This document shows, piece after piece, positions 1 through 26,229 of a stretch of DNA of 64,000 bases. The position numbers and the translations under genes were made by a program. Source of the stretch: Litoditis marina (lineage: Eukaryota; Nematoda; Chromadorea; Rhabditida; Rhabditidae); contig OZ038433.1 in NCBI GenBank assembly GCA_964036275.1, forward strand, positions 47,115,597-47,179,596, in the 5' to 3' direction. Numbering within the stretch: position 1 is the stretch's first letter; every line of letters begins with the position of its first letter. A model generated the notes under the pieces. That model was not told the origin of the DNA. It saw only the letters and a list, made by a program, of their open reading frames with translations, and did not search any database.

Positions 1-191
1 TGCGAACAAAAATAAAACAATCCATTGAGTAAATTACACGAAATTAGGTGAGATATAAGATTAAATAATGAAACGTAAAACACGAAGCTAACTTAGGTAC
101 ATGTATATAATAAAATAATTATACAAAATCTACGAAAAATAAATAAAACAAAATCTACAAAAACATGGAGCAAAATTTACAATCTGCTACT

Positions 192-14365
<14,174 letters not shown>

Positions 14366-15040
14366 CTGAACAGATGCTGCCATTTATTTGCTCTCAGACC
14401 GCAGCTCGTCTCATTCCATGAAAATGTGTCGAAACCTACAAAATAAATGTAATATAATGATAACAACAGAGTTCTTGTATTCTCCATGCAGATCGAGCAA
14501 CCATAAAAACAATGTATAAATATGAGCAACAATCTTGTAATCAATTAAAACCTTATTGTATCAATAATAGCTATTATACTAGTATATTATAGTATAGGGC
14601 AACTCAGTTATATAAAAATACTATTCAAACATTTCCGTTACATTCAAAACAATAATTACGACAAACAGATTTTCAATACAAATGAGTGCACTCGAAGTAA
14701 CTCGAAGTTTTCTGTACAGTTTGGCATTCTCTTTTCTTATTTTCCAATTCAAACTAACTGTAGCGCAGTTCGGATGCACATCAATTGTTTATAGAGCTAT
14801 TGAACCGGTGGCAAAATCGAAATTTCTTGAACTAGGTAGTTGCTATAAATAAAGTGAGCGTGAAACTTTCAAATGCGCGGGTCGACTAGTTGTTTTTTCC
14901 CTTCGCATTGGAGCGCATTTATATCCACAACAATGGTCAATCCCCTTGGGGTCATCCCCTTGGGGTCATATACAATCGTAATTGCAAGCGACGTCGTTGA
15001 ATTCAACGATGCGTTGCTTTATTTCAGGAAAAATGCCATA
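14366..15040. other. Gap between vps-18 and the transposon nest
   Basis: No gene is recognised here. The upstream (first) exon and promoter of vps-18 should lie here or farther right but could not be picked out. 14,709-14,815 is a direct copy of 25,779-25,875 (GTACAGTTTGGCATTCTC ... CATCAATTGTTTATAGAGC), so the whole 11 kb nest is bracketed by this repeat. A CCCCTTGGGGTCAT dimer lies at 14,942-14,969. Confidence 0.6.
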
Positions 15041-15440
15041 ACTTGCTTAAAAATTCATATATTCCAAAAAACTTTTTTTTGTTTCGTATCTACATTAAGA
15101 GAGCTATTCGAATATCATAAAAATAATTAATTACAACTCATTCTTTGTTGAGTTTTTGATCAGAATGACATTTGACGCGCTAATCAAAGCTCTGTATGAT
15201 TAGAAACCTTAGTATTAGAAAGTATTTAATATGAAAATAATTTGATGAACTACAACGTAAGAAGGTCTCATCTTTCCAATGGAAAAACTTCTAAATTCCT
15301 AAACTTCGTAGTTTTTGAGAAACTGGCTCTCTTTTAAAAATTTCCGGTTTTACCATTTTGACACGCCTTGAAAACTGAGTCGTAACTCATGTCAATTGTG
15401 ACGTTATCAGTTGAAGTTTGTTTCTCTCCCTTGCCTGGAA
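15041..15440 (+). repeat. 0.4 kb module, copy 1 of the 2.47 kb tandem duplication
   Basis: About 400 bp that recurs at 17,514-17,906 in the same orientation (shared TTTCGTATCTAC, TTTGACGCGC, TTTTACCATTTTGACACGCC, GAGTCGTAACTCATG). In both places it precedes the sequence leading into the minisatellite. No protein is recognised. Confidence 0.85.
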
Positions 15441-15899
15441 CCTCTTCTTTCTAAAAATTTCCACAAATTCTTGTTATAATGATTGAGTCGTGCGTCACGA
15501 GTTGTTTTTCACGAAAAAGGCCGCAAATTTTCAGTGAAAATGCTCGTGTTCAGTCAGTCTTAAACATTTTTCCATAAAATGAGAAGCATGTAACTCAAAA
15601 CTCACTCATAAAAAAGGAAATAATACTCATTTCTTGTGTAAGTCAATATGAAAAATGTTAGTACCTTATTGTTTAGGCCGGACTGCACCAAACAGTTTTA
15701 ACTTGAACACAACAAATCAATCATTATCTGGTAGAGAAACTTATCATGTATGTCTCTGTGAAGTTTGATAAAACTATCTACATGAAGAGTCCATCAAGAT
15801 CGTGAAACTTAGCGCGCAGCCAAATGAAGGTGTGCATAGCTGGCGTTTACTGTGCCATAGGCACTGTGGGGCAGCGTAATTAGCAATTATAATAACGAC

Positions 15900-17400
15900 C
15901 ACATCCTTGCTATGTAAAACACAAATCATAGTCAGCCATGTTTGGCAGCTTGTAACGATAACGCATGTTTTACTACCTCAACGAATTACGTTGGCAGGCC
16001 TTACAAAAAAGGTGAAACATTTTAGCAGTAAGTTGGCACGTGTTAAATTCAACGAAGTACGTTGGCAGGCCTTACAATACGTAAAACATTTCAGGAGTAA
16101 GTAAGCACGTTTAAGGAAAGACGTGGGCAGGCCTCAAAAAACGTGGAACATTCTAGCAGTAAGTTAGCACGTGTTAACTTCAACAAAACTCGCTGGCAGG
16201 CCCCACAATAACGTGAACATTTTCTGCAAGCTAACATACGTTGGCAGGTCTTACAAATACGTGAACTTCTTTGGCAGGCCATTGGCACGCGTTAATATTA
16301 ACAAAATTCGCTGGCAGGCCTTTCAATAATGTGAACATTTTCTGCAGGCTAACATACGTTGGCAGGTCTTACAATAACGTGAACACTTTCTGCAGGCTAA
16401 CATACGTTGGCAGGCCTTACAATAACGTGAACACTTTCTGCAGGCTAACATACGTTGGCAGGCCTTACAATAACGTGAACACTTTCTGCAGGCTAACATA
16501 CGTTGGCAGGCCTTACAATAACGTGAACACTTTCTGCAGGCTAACATACGTTGGCAGGCCTTACAATAACGTGAACACTTTCTGCAGGCTAACATACGTT
16601 GGCAGGCCTTACAATAACGTGAACACTTTCTGCAGGCTAACATACGTTGGCAGGCCTTACAACAACGTAAACATTTTCTGCAGGCTAACATACATTGGCA
16701 GTCGTTACACTTACGTAAACATTTTGTGCAGAACACCACACTTTGGCAGGCCTTACAATTACGTGAACATATTTTGCAGGCTAACAGACGTTGGTAGGCC
16801 TCACAATTACGTGATCATTTTTTGCAGGCTAACATACGTTAGCAGGCCTTACAATTACGTGAACATTTTTAGGACAACATACTTTGGCAGGCCTTACAAC
16901 TACATGAACATATTTGTAGGTCCTACAATTACGTGGACGTTTTTGTAGAACAGCATACGTAGGCAGGCCTTACAACTACGTAAACATTTTTGCAGGCCAA
17001 CATACGTTAGCAGACCTTACAATTACGTGAACATTTCAGGGCAACATACGTTAACAGGCTTTACAACTACGTCAACATTTGTTGTAGGACAACCTACGCT
17101 AGCAGGTCTTACAATTACGTGAACATATTTGTAGGCCTTACAATTACGTGGACGTTATTATAGAAAAACATACGTTGGCAGGCCTTACAACTAAGTAAAT
17201 ATTGTTGTAGGGAATAACACATTGTCAGGCTGTGCACGTACAATAAGTCCCGTGTTGAATTCAACGAAATACGTGAGCAGGTTTTTACAAAAAACGTTGA
17301 AATTTACGCAGTAAGTTAGCACGCTTTAAATTCAATGAAATACGTGGGCAGGCTATACAAAAACGGGAAACATTTCAGCAGTAAGTGCACACGCGTTAAT
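15900..17400 (+). repeat. 24/48-bp minisatellite array, copy 1
   Basis: Array of about 1.5 kb. Its centre (about 16,320-16,690) holds near-identical 48-bp units, GGCAGGCCTTACAATAACGT followed by GAACACTTTCTGCAGGCTAA and CATACGTT. Each 48-mer is a dimer of an older 24-bp unit with a GCAGGC..TACA..ACGT core. Flanking units are more diverged, the usual pattern when unequal exchange works in the middle. Since 48 is a multiple of 3, long spurious frames stay open on both strands. Confidence 0.95.
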
Positions 17401-17439
17401 CCCCGCTCCTATATACAATGCAGTAAGCAACATTGTGTC

Positions 17440-17503
17440 ACGCCCGAATTGTGTCACGCTCGAATTGTGTCACGCTCGAATTGTGTCACGCCCGAATCGC
17501 AAC
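17440..17503 (+). repeat. 16/17-bp tandem repeat (GAATTGTGTCACGCTC)
   Basis: Four consecutive units of AATTGTGTCACGCYCG between the end of minisatellite copy 1 and module copy 2. Confidence 0.92.
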
Positions 17504-17513
17504 AAATGGACGA

Positions 17514-17906
17514 AACATGCTTCAAAATTAATATTTTTCAGAAAAGTTTTTTCGATTCGTATCTACGTTGACAGATCTATTCGATTATCATAATTATATT
17601 TTCATGTGAAAGATTTATACTTGATTTCGAGGTCAGCATGGTATTTGACGCGCAAATCACAGCTCTGTTTGATTATAAAAAATAGTATTAGAACATTTGT
17701 AATATCAAAATAATTCGAGAGACTACTACGTAAAAAGGTCTTTTCTTTCGAATGAAAAACTCTTAAAGTCTGAAACTTTGTAGTTTTCAAGTTACTAAGC
17801 GTGTATTGAAATTTTCCCGTTTTACCATTTTGACACGCCGTGTAACTTGAGTCGTAACTCATGCCAATTGTGACCTTATCAGTGAAAATTTGTTTCTCCC
17901 CTTTTC
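17514..17906 (+). repeat. 0.4 kb module, copy 2 of the tandem duplication
   Basis: Direct copy of 15,041-15,440. It runs straight into the left target duplication of the 5.3 kb element. Copy 1 continues here into CCTCTTCTTTCT, which in copy 2 is found on the far side of the insertion at 23,224. Confidence 0.85.
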
Positions 17907-18462
17907 CTAAAATGTCAGTGCACCCATCGCGCACAATCAACTTTTATTTTTTTTCAATCAACTTTTATTTTTTCCGAGCAACTTTTATTTTTTCTCAAAA
18001 GAAATGTTTAGATTGCGCTTTCGGCCACACGTCACATTACGTACGGAACAATTTTAATTGAGAAGTCGATCTTCTAGAGGGTTCAAACGAGATTTCTTCT
18101 AGAGGGTTCAAACCAGTAAAGTCAAAATTTCTGCTGTGTAAATACATTAAGTCTGTTGTTGAGACCAATGAGGCATATTTATATAAATACTAGCCATCAT
18201 GTACAGCATTCATCAGGTCACAGGTCATGTCTGTTTAGCAGCTGATAGAAATTACGCCTACCTGTATCCTTGGAACTTAAGCAAGGAAATTTATCAAAAT
18301 ATATTCAATCAGATTCTGGTTATATAGTTCCTTCAATTCTTACTGAGACTTCTCCTGATGGCTTACACAACTTCTATTATGCGCTTTAATTACGTGAATG
18401 TAATCGAAATTCGAAAAGGATAACAGTATCCAATTCTCAATTATACGACTCGTCCATCATAT

Positions 18463-18562
18463 TTAAGACAGACCTGAAATCCACATTAGAAAGCAGTCCT
18501 TTGAAGGTTCGAATGTCTACTGTGAGAGTCTCGGAAGGAATTATGTGGACTATACCATTCGG
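18463..18562 (-). other. Possible exon inside the 5.3 kb element
   Basis: The minus strand is open from about 18,562 and reads FPNGIVHIIPSETLTVDIRT, continuing to a possible donor (GTCTGT) near 18,475. Another exon-like stretch behind a TTCTTGCAG acceptor reads GIISPVRIRHFTMIGLRLTF near 18,975-18,910. No family recognised. These may be remnants of a transposon gene with introns or of captured host exons; chance is not excluded. Confidence 0.22.
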
Positions 18563-20208
18563 AAAGAGTATGGGGCAAGTAACTATAGTTAACATCATGT
18601 CAAAAAAGCGACTCCTTACAAACCCAAATATACTTTTAAGGAACGTCTAGGAAAATTTCCAAAATAGAAAAAACCTAATACGTCCTCACTTTCTGGTTGT
18701 CAAAATGCGAACAGAAAACGGCGTTCACTGTCACCACATTTTTTGGAGATCATATACGAGATAGTCTGTTATTCTTCAGAGACCGTAGTGGTTTTATGAA
18801 GTTCTCAGTTCTTCCGTTGGAAGCAAAAATAATAATATTGAAATAACAAAGCATAAGCAAGTTGATTGCATTTATCAGTTTATATACATGCAAATAATGA
18901 AAATTATCATTTAAAAAAGTGAGACGGAGTCCGATCATTGTGAAGTGTCGTATTCGTACTGGAGAGATTATACCCTGCAAGAAGACGTAACATAAAATGT
19001 GCAAATGAAACGTTTTATTGAACCCCTTTCGTTAAAACCATAGTGAGAAAGTAACCTTCATAAATATAGTATAACGTTCACACTATCTGGATACAATCAT
19101 AAACCAGAGGGTGAGGTAGCTGTCTGGTGTACAAAGAAATCGGCTGGTATTTTTTGCTTCTGCCCAATACAAATATACGTCAAGAGTAAGAGTTTGTAAA
19201 GCGAAAACTATATGAAAACTATATGTAAAGCGAAAACTAAATTACTTCTTGACCACGATAGAACGGAGCGCAAATAGCGTGGAATTTAGTTCACATTATT
19301 ATAACCAAAACATGTATAATTTCATTTTCACTTCAATTTTTTAATAAACTATACACATTTCCCACCTTTTCATCGGAGCAGCTCCGTGTGCCTTATGATT
19401 TCTAAGATGAGAAAAATGCTATCAGCGGGAAGAAGCAACGACATTCGCTGTATGGCGAATACTGAAATAGGATATTAATCAGGAAATATACGACAACAGC
19501 ACATAATTCTCGAATTGTCTATGGTTCAGCTTCTATCTACGAACTATATCAACAATCCTCAGTAGTGGTACCCGAATACTCGACGAATACTCTATAATTT
19601 ATTGTCGCATTTTACTTGGTCCAGCCGTCCCACTATTCTTCGAGAAAGTACCCGGTTTTCGATTAAAAAAATTCAATATTTGTCATGAATATCCAAAATT
19701 CTCAAGTGTCACAGAACTGCGACCATGGCTATATAGCAAAGTCTGCTATATCCAATTTAATTATTCGATAACAATACTAATTACTATGGATGTGAAGAGC
19801 ACATCTTTATACTCTTTTCTCATAATCACCAACGCTACGATCACGACCTTCGCACCACAATAATTTGAATTGTAGTGTCTAAGTTGTCAGCTACCTACTG
19901 TTAAGAAAGTGGGAAAAAACTTTGAAACCTACATTGGAAAACTTTAGCTATTTCCTATTTCAGTGAAAAACGGGCTCCCTTTCAGACATTAGTCGTATTT
20001 TACTGGTGCATCAATATTGGGCGACAGTGCACAGAATTTTTTAAAACCGAAAGTTTTACAACTGGGGTACTAATCATACTGAATAGAGAACTGCAGTTTC
20101 TCGTGTGTGAGTTGTACTGCAATTAGGCAGTCTGAACTTTCGTTTGAAGTAGGGTGATATTATTTAATTTTTATATGTATTCTTCAACTTTTTTTGAATA
20201 TAACCTGA

Positions 20209-20334
20209 GACTAGAAGAGGAAACCGACGTGGTGCGGCAGTGTCGCTCCATTATAACGACGAACAGCAAGCGGCAACCAGCCAATAAGTCATGGAGTGCT
20301 TCTACGCCCGTAACGAATATTTGCTGCTGAAAAC
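20209..20334 (-). other. Possible exon (about 41 codons) inside the 5.3 kb element
   Basis: The minus strand has a TTTCTGTTTTCAG acceptor, an open stretch of about 41 codons containing QQIFVTGVEALHDLLAGC and ending SSSSLR, then a GTTATA donor. The other two frames are blocked. Product not recognised; it could belong to the transposon's own gene. Confidence 0.25.
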
Positions 20335-20790
20335 AGAAACACTCATAAGATAACCAATTAAAAATGAAGAAAGTGATAAAGATCAAGAGAGAAAAACGGG
20401 GAGAAGTGAGGACAAAAAATTAAACATCACCTAATAGCTATATTACAAAACTAATAAGGTGCTGACCTCGAACTATCTGCTTCAGGTCATCTGGCGGCGC
20501 AACAAAAGGCCAGAATAGCCTTTTTTATAGTTACTTCACTAAATGATACGTAATGATAATAAGCATATTCCTGTGGAACTGTCCAAACGGCCTGAGAAAG
20601 CTCTGCAAACTCCTTTCTTCTCTCCAATAACGAAATTTCTCGTGTTTTCATGAAAAATCATGAAATAACGTTATGTATGCAGTTGCTCCTACGATCTAGC
20701 CTAAGTGAATATTGATGACGAGTACAGACCCGATGCACCCAGAATGTTTACGCTCATTGAAAACCAATAGAAATAATGTTAATACTATCT

Positions 20791-21493
20791 ATTCATGAAA
20801 AAGTGGGGGCCCAACGACTGTGAGATTTGTCTTCTGCTGTGCGCCCCTTAGACAACTCTCAAATGGAGCAGCTACTGCTACAGAAACCGAAAAATACTCA
20901 TGTATAACTGTTAACTACAAACATACAAAAGTCGTAAAATATTTTTCAAACCTGTAAGCTAGAATCTGTAAATAACCGAAAAATACTAATATACTCAAGT
21001 ATAACTGTTCATTACAAACATACAAAAGTCGTAAAATATTTTCTCAAACCTGTGAACCAGAATCTACAAGTCACAGCTGCGAAAGGGAGAACAACTGTTG
21101 AATAATATGCCAAACGTTATAGCACCTAGAATTGAAGTAATGATCAAAAACACCAACCATTGTGCACAAAACCAGGAACTCTATAATTGACTACGTTGAA
21201 TTAACATCTGTGATTGGTAGATTCTAGTTTACAGGTTTGAGAAAATATTTTACGACTTTTGTATGTTTGTAATGAACAGTTATACTTGAGTATATTAGTA
21301 TTTTTCGGTTATTTACAGATTCTAGCTTACAGGTTTGAAAAATATTTTACGACTTTTGTATGTTTGTAGTTAACAGTTATACATGAGTATTTTTCGGTTT
21401 CTGTAGCAGTAGCTGCTCCATTTGAGAGTTGTCTAAGGGGCGCACAGCAGAAGACAAATCTCACAGTCGTTGGGCCCCCACTTTTTCATGAAT
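20791..21493. repeat. 703-bp perfect-looking inverted repeat
   Basis: Two arms of about 290 bp close on a short loop near 21,140. Each arm holds two 89-bp-spaced units with CCGAAAAATACT and AAAGTCGTAAAATATTTT. By eye the arms match almost base for base, including indels that separate them from the 48.5 kb copy. Confidence 0.93.
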
Positions 21494-21739
21494 TTTTCTC
21501 TTTTTGTATACATGCCGTAGGTATGTGGTTTGATCTGTACGGTGCAGATAAAAAAATTTTTTTATTGAACCACTTGCCACGTATTACTGTCATTTCAGAA
21601 AAATATGACGTCAAGTTGAAGTTCTAGAAACTTACTTCATCTGCCCTACAGAATCCCAGAATACGTCATGTTTGAATAAAGTTTCATCGTGAATTGACCA
21701 TTTCTAAGAAACTTTCAGCATTCGAAAACATATTTCACG

Positions 21740-22305
21740 TCAATTTTTCGAAAGTTGGCGTCATCTGGCCTTCTGATTTCCAGAATAAGTCATAATTTAG
21801 ATAAAGTTTTGTCGTTAATATACCATTTTTAAGATATTTTCAGCATTTGAAAATATATGTGACGGCAACTTTGCACTTTTCAAAATCGACGTCATCTGGT
21901 CTCCAGAATCCCAGAATACATCACTCTCAGATTGAGTTTCACCGTTAATTGACCTTTTCTAAGATATTACCATCGTTCAAAAATATATGTGACGTCAACT
22001 TTGCACTTTTCAAAATCGACGTCATCTGGTCTCCAGAATCCCAGAATAAATCACTCTCAGATTGAGTTTCACCGTTAATTGACCCTTTCTAAGATATTAC
22101 CATCGTTCAAAAATATATGTGACGTCAACTTTGCACTTTTCAAAAATGACGTCATCTGGTCTCCAGAATCCCAGAATAAATCACTCTAAGATTGAGTTTC
22201 ACCGTTAATTGACCCTTTCTAAGATATTACCATCGTTTAAAAATATATGTGACGTCAACTTTGCACTTTTCAAAATCGACGTCATCCGGTCTCCAGAATC
22301 CTGAA
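21740..22305 (+). repeat. 130-bp tandem repeat with GACGTCA motifs, copy 1
   Basis: TTGCACTTTT recurs at 21,871, 22,001, 22,131 and 22,261, an exact 130-bp period. Each unit carries GTGACGTCAAC and GACGTCATC, both matching the TGACGTCA half of a CRE/ATF site. Older, diverged units extend left to about 21,600. Confidence 0.93.
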
Positions 22306-22622
22306 GGACGTCAGGAATAGAATACTTCATACTCAAATAAAAGTCACGACGGCGTCATATTTCAATTTTCGAGCAAATCGGTAATTGTTACTCTAAGTTA
22401 CAATACAGTTTGAGTTGTCGACCGGACAGAGAGAGTGAGAGAGCGTGCTAAATGGAGAGACGCAGACACGTTCCGAAAAATGTCTATAACTTTGATTAAA
22501 ACAATTTTACCTTGAATTTTTTTTGCTCCGCGAGTGTATGAGTAGGTATCACATGTCTTCCACAATTTTCAACGAAATCGGTTGAGTAGAAACCCTTGAA
22601 CTGAGTTTACTTTTCGTGTCAC

Positions 22623-22660
22623 AACCCACCCACCCACCCACCCACACACCCACACACGAC
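22623..22660. repeat. (CCCA)n / (CACACC)n microsatellite
   Basis: Short ACCCACCCACCC run passing into CACACACC within the 3' part of the hairpin element. Confidence 0.9.
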
Positions 22661-23686
22661 GGAAGTTGGCGCTCTTGTTGAAGCGCATGAGGCCATAACT
22701 TGGCTCAAACTTAACGGATTTCGCTCAAATTTGAAACACGGTTAGGGTATTAGCTATAGAAAACAAGTACATCAATAAAAACTTTGTTTTGCAAATTTCA
22801 GCCTTTTTGAGGAGAAACTAAAAAAACGGAAGCGCGCATTAGCCGGACCAAAGACAAATCTCGCACAGCGCTTCGCGCTGCGCGCGATTTATAATCAAAT
22901 TTTTAGACGTCTCCGAACACCCAAGCTAGGTGGAAAGGTGGGATGCAGAAAGCAACACAGCCCCCTCACACCTGAACACTACTCATTATTGTAATACGCT
23001 ATTGAACACATAATAATTAAAAGAACAATAAAAAGCTCTTCTTTGACGTAACGACCGAGCTGAAATAAGTTTTTCTCGTGTGCTTTGGCGTGTCGCCAGG
23101 CAGAGTCCGCAAGCCGACGTCGCGCGAGAAACGCAAACTAAACATTTGTTTTTGAAAAAAATAAAAGTTCGATTGAAAAAAATAAAAGTTGATTGTGCGC
23201 GATGGGTGCACTGACACTAAAACCTCTTCTTTCTGAAAATGTTAACAAATTTTTGTTATAATCTTTGAGTCGTGCGTAGGAAGCTGTTTTTCACGAGAAA
23301 GGCCGCAATTTTTCACTAATAATGCTCGTGTTCAGTCAGTTTTCAATATTTTTTCATATACTGAACGGCATATTACTCAGAACTGAATTTAAAAAAAGAA
23401 AATAACACTAATCACTCGTAACAGTCAACAGAAAAAATGTTAGTACCTTATTGTTCAGGCCGGACTGCACCAAACAGTTTTGACTCAAATACAACAAATA
23501 AAACATTATCTGATAGAGAAAATTATCATGTGTGTCTCTGTAGAAGTTGATGGAATTATCTTCATGAAGAGTCCATCAAGATCGTGAAACTTGGCGTAAC
23601 CAAATGTAGGTGTGCATAGCTGGCGTTTACTGTGCCATAGGCAAAATGGGGCAGCGTAATTAGCAATTGAAATAACTACCACATCC

Positions 23687-25441
23687 GTGCTATGTAAAAC
23701 ACAAATCATAGTCAGCCATGTTTGGCAGCTTGTAACGATAACGCATGTTTTACTACCTCAACGAACTACGTTGGCAGGCCTTACAAAAAAGGTGAAACAT
23801 TTTAGCAGTAAGTTGGCACGTGTTAAATTCAACGAAGTACGTTGGCAGGCCTTACAATACGTAAAACATTTCAGGAGTAAGTAAGCACGTTTAAGGAAAG
23901 ACGTGGGCAGGCCTCAAAAAACGTGAAACATTCTAGCAGTAAGTTAGCACGTGTTAACTTCAACAAAACTCGCTGGCAGGCCCCACAATAACGTGAACAT
24001 TTTCTGCAGGCTAACATACGTTGGCAGGTCTTACAAATACGTGAACTTCTTTGGCAGGCCATTGGCACGCGTTAATATTAACAAAATTCGCTGGCAGGCC
24101 TTTCAATAACGTGAACATTTTCTGCAGGCTAACATACGTTGGCAGGTCTTACAAATACGTGAACTTCTTTGGCAGGCCATTGGCACGCGTTAATATTAAC
24201 AAAATTCGCTGGCAGGCCTTTCAATAATGTGAAAATTTTCTGCAGGCTAACAGACGTTGGCAGGCCTTACAATAACGTGAACACTTTCTGCAGGCTAACA
24301 TACGTTGGCAGGCCTTACAATAACGTGAACACTTTCTGCAGGCTAACATACGTTGGCAGGCCTTACAACAACGTGAACATTTTCTGCAGGCTAACATACA
24401 TTGGCAGTCGTTACACTTACGTAAACATTTTGTGCAGAACACCACACTTTGGCAGGCCTTACAATTACGTGAACATATTTTGCAGGCTAACAGACGTTGG
24501 CAGGCCTTACAATTACGTGATCATCTTTTGAAGGCTAACATACGTTAGCACGCCTTACAATTACGTGAACATTTTTAGGACAACATACTTTGGCAGGCCT
24601 TACAACTACATGAACATATTTGTAGGTCCTACAATTACGTGGACGTTTTTGTAGAACAGCATACGTACGCAGGCCTTACAACTACGTAAACATTTTTGCA
24701 GGCCAACATACGTTAGCAGACCTTACAATTACGTGAACATTTTAGGGCAACATACGTTAACAGGCTTTACAACCACGTCAACATTTGTTGTAGGACAACC
24801 TACGCTAGCAGGTCTTACAATTACGTGAACATATTTGTAGGCCTTACAATTACGTGGACGTTATTGTAGAAAAACATACGTTGGCAGGCCTTACAACTAA
24901 GTAAATATTGTTGTAGGGAATAACACATTGTCAGGCTGTGCACGTACAATAAGTCCCGTGTTGAATTAAACGAAATACGTGAGCAGGTTTTCACAAAACG
25001 TTAAAATTTAAGCAGTAAGTTAGCACGCTTTAAATTCAATGAAATACGTGCGCAGGCTATACAAAAACGGGAAACATTTCAGCAGTAAGTGCACACGCGT
25101 TAACTTCAACATCACACGTTCGCAGACCTTGCAACTACGCGAAATTCGTTGACAGCACGCGTTACAAGAAAATTTGATGACAGGCTTTGTACTCAAATAA
25201 AGCTCTTTGGCATGCCAAAAAAACGTTAAAATTTAAGCAGTAAGTTAGCACGCTTTAAATTCAATGAAATACGTGGGCAGGCTATACAAAAACGGGAAAC
25301 ATTTTAGCAGTAAGTGCACACGCGTTAACTTCAACATCACACGTTCGCAGACCTCGCAACTACGCGAAATTCGTTGACAGCACGCGTTACAGGAAAATTA
25401 GGTGACAGGCTTCGTACTCAAATAAAGCTCTTTGGCATGCC
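23687..25441 (+). repeat. 24/48-bp minisatellite array, copy 2
   Basis: Direct copy of 15.9-17.4 kb with its leader (23,223 onward equals 15,442 onward). It keeps fewer perfect 48-bp units (about 24,230-24,400). A further roughly 225-bp segment is tandemly doubled at its right end (from about 24,998 and from 25,223, each ending in AAATAAAGCTCTTTGGCATG). Confidence 0.94.
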
Positions 25442-26087
25442 GTTGACACAAATCAATTTTTTTACTATAAGGAACACAATATAGGCCTATTCGGTATCAT
25501 TTTTCATGAAATTTTCGAGTGATCTATATGATTTACAACTGCTAGACGCCGCAGGCGTCTAGTCCAGAATACAATTATCTTAAAGTATAATTAGTTTCAA
25601 CGTATCTTCAGGTAAAAAACACAACATAAGCAAATTTATTCACTGATTGTTGATATATATACGCGGCAAAAAATATAAACAATAAAATAAAAAATTATTT
25701 GGAAGCTAGCCCCTAATTATGATGAAACATTTGTATCATGTTATGAAATAGGGATATTTCATTTATTTTGAAAAATTGGTTTTCTGTACAGTTTGGCATT
25801 CTCTTTTTTTAATCTCCAATTCAAACTAACTGTAGCGCAGTTCGGATTCACATCAATTGTTTATAGAGCGGTTCGTTTATACGATGAACAGCGGACTTGG
25901 AGGAAAGCACAGAAAACATATTATAATTGTTTTTACACATCACAAGTTAGTGTTCTTATATGCCTTCCATCTTTTCCTAATTTCTCACCACGCACAACCT
26001 CTAATCCTCTAGTTGAAACACTCGAAGTAAACTTATTTAGGTGTGATCCCAGGAATGTACAACTTGTACTTCCCTTTGAGAACAGTA

Positions 26088-26136
26088 TGTTCTCTCTCTC
26101 TATCTATTTTCTCTATCTTTCTCTCTCTCAATTCCT

Positions 26137-26197
<61 letters not shown>

Positions 26198-26229
26198 TCC
26201 GTCTATCTCACTTCCCTCCTCTCTCTCTC
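26088..26229. repeat. (CT)n microsatellite
   Basis: About 140 bp of CT dinucleotides with interruptions. It creates a false serine/leucine frame. Confidence 0.97.

Larger units (their letters stand above)
20791..22890. mobile_element. 2.1 kb hairpin element, copy 1 (nested in the 5.3 kb element)
   Basis: Starts ATTCATGAAAAAGTGGGGGC and ends at a GC-rich stem, CAGCGCTTCGCGCTG followed by CGCGCGATTT. A second copy is at 48,511-50,155 in the same orientation. It is made of a 703-bp hairpin (20,791-21,493), a 130-bp tandem repeat with GACGTCA motifs (about 21,740-22,300), and a shared 3' part containing GGAAGTTGGCG and GCGCGCATTAGCCGGACC. No coding capacity is seen and no clear target duplication; the class is unresolved. 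Confidence 0.82.
17913..23216. mobile_element. 5,304-bp DNA transposon with about 100-bp TIRs and 6-bp TSD
   Basis: The ends are inverted copies starting TGTCAGTGCACCCATCGCGC (17,913 rightward; 23,216 leftward). Similarity continues for about 100 bp through AATCAACTTTTATTTTTT sub-repeats to AAATGTTTAG.TTGCG. The flanks carry the direct repeat CTAAAA (17,907-17,912 and 23,217-23,222). The empty-site sequence is preserved at 15.44 kb in the other copy of the tandem unit, which supports the boundaries. No transposase is recognised; weak exon-like stretches lie on the minus strand. Superfamily unresolved. It carries a nested 2.1 kb hairpin element at 20,791-22,890. Confidence 0.87.

Noticed and set aside
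15900..25441. CRISPR-like look of regularly spaced repeats at 16.3 and 24.3 kb.
   Set aside because: Units are contiguous with no unique spacers and the genome is animal; it is a minisatellite.
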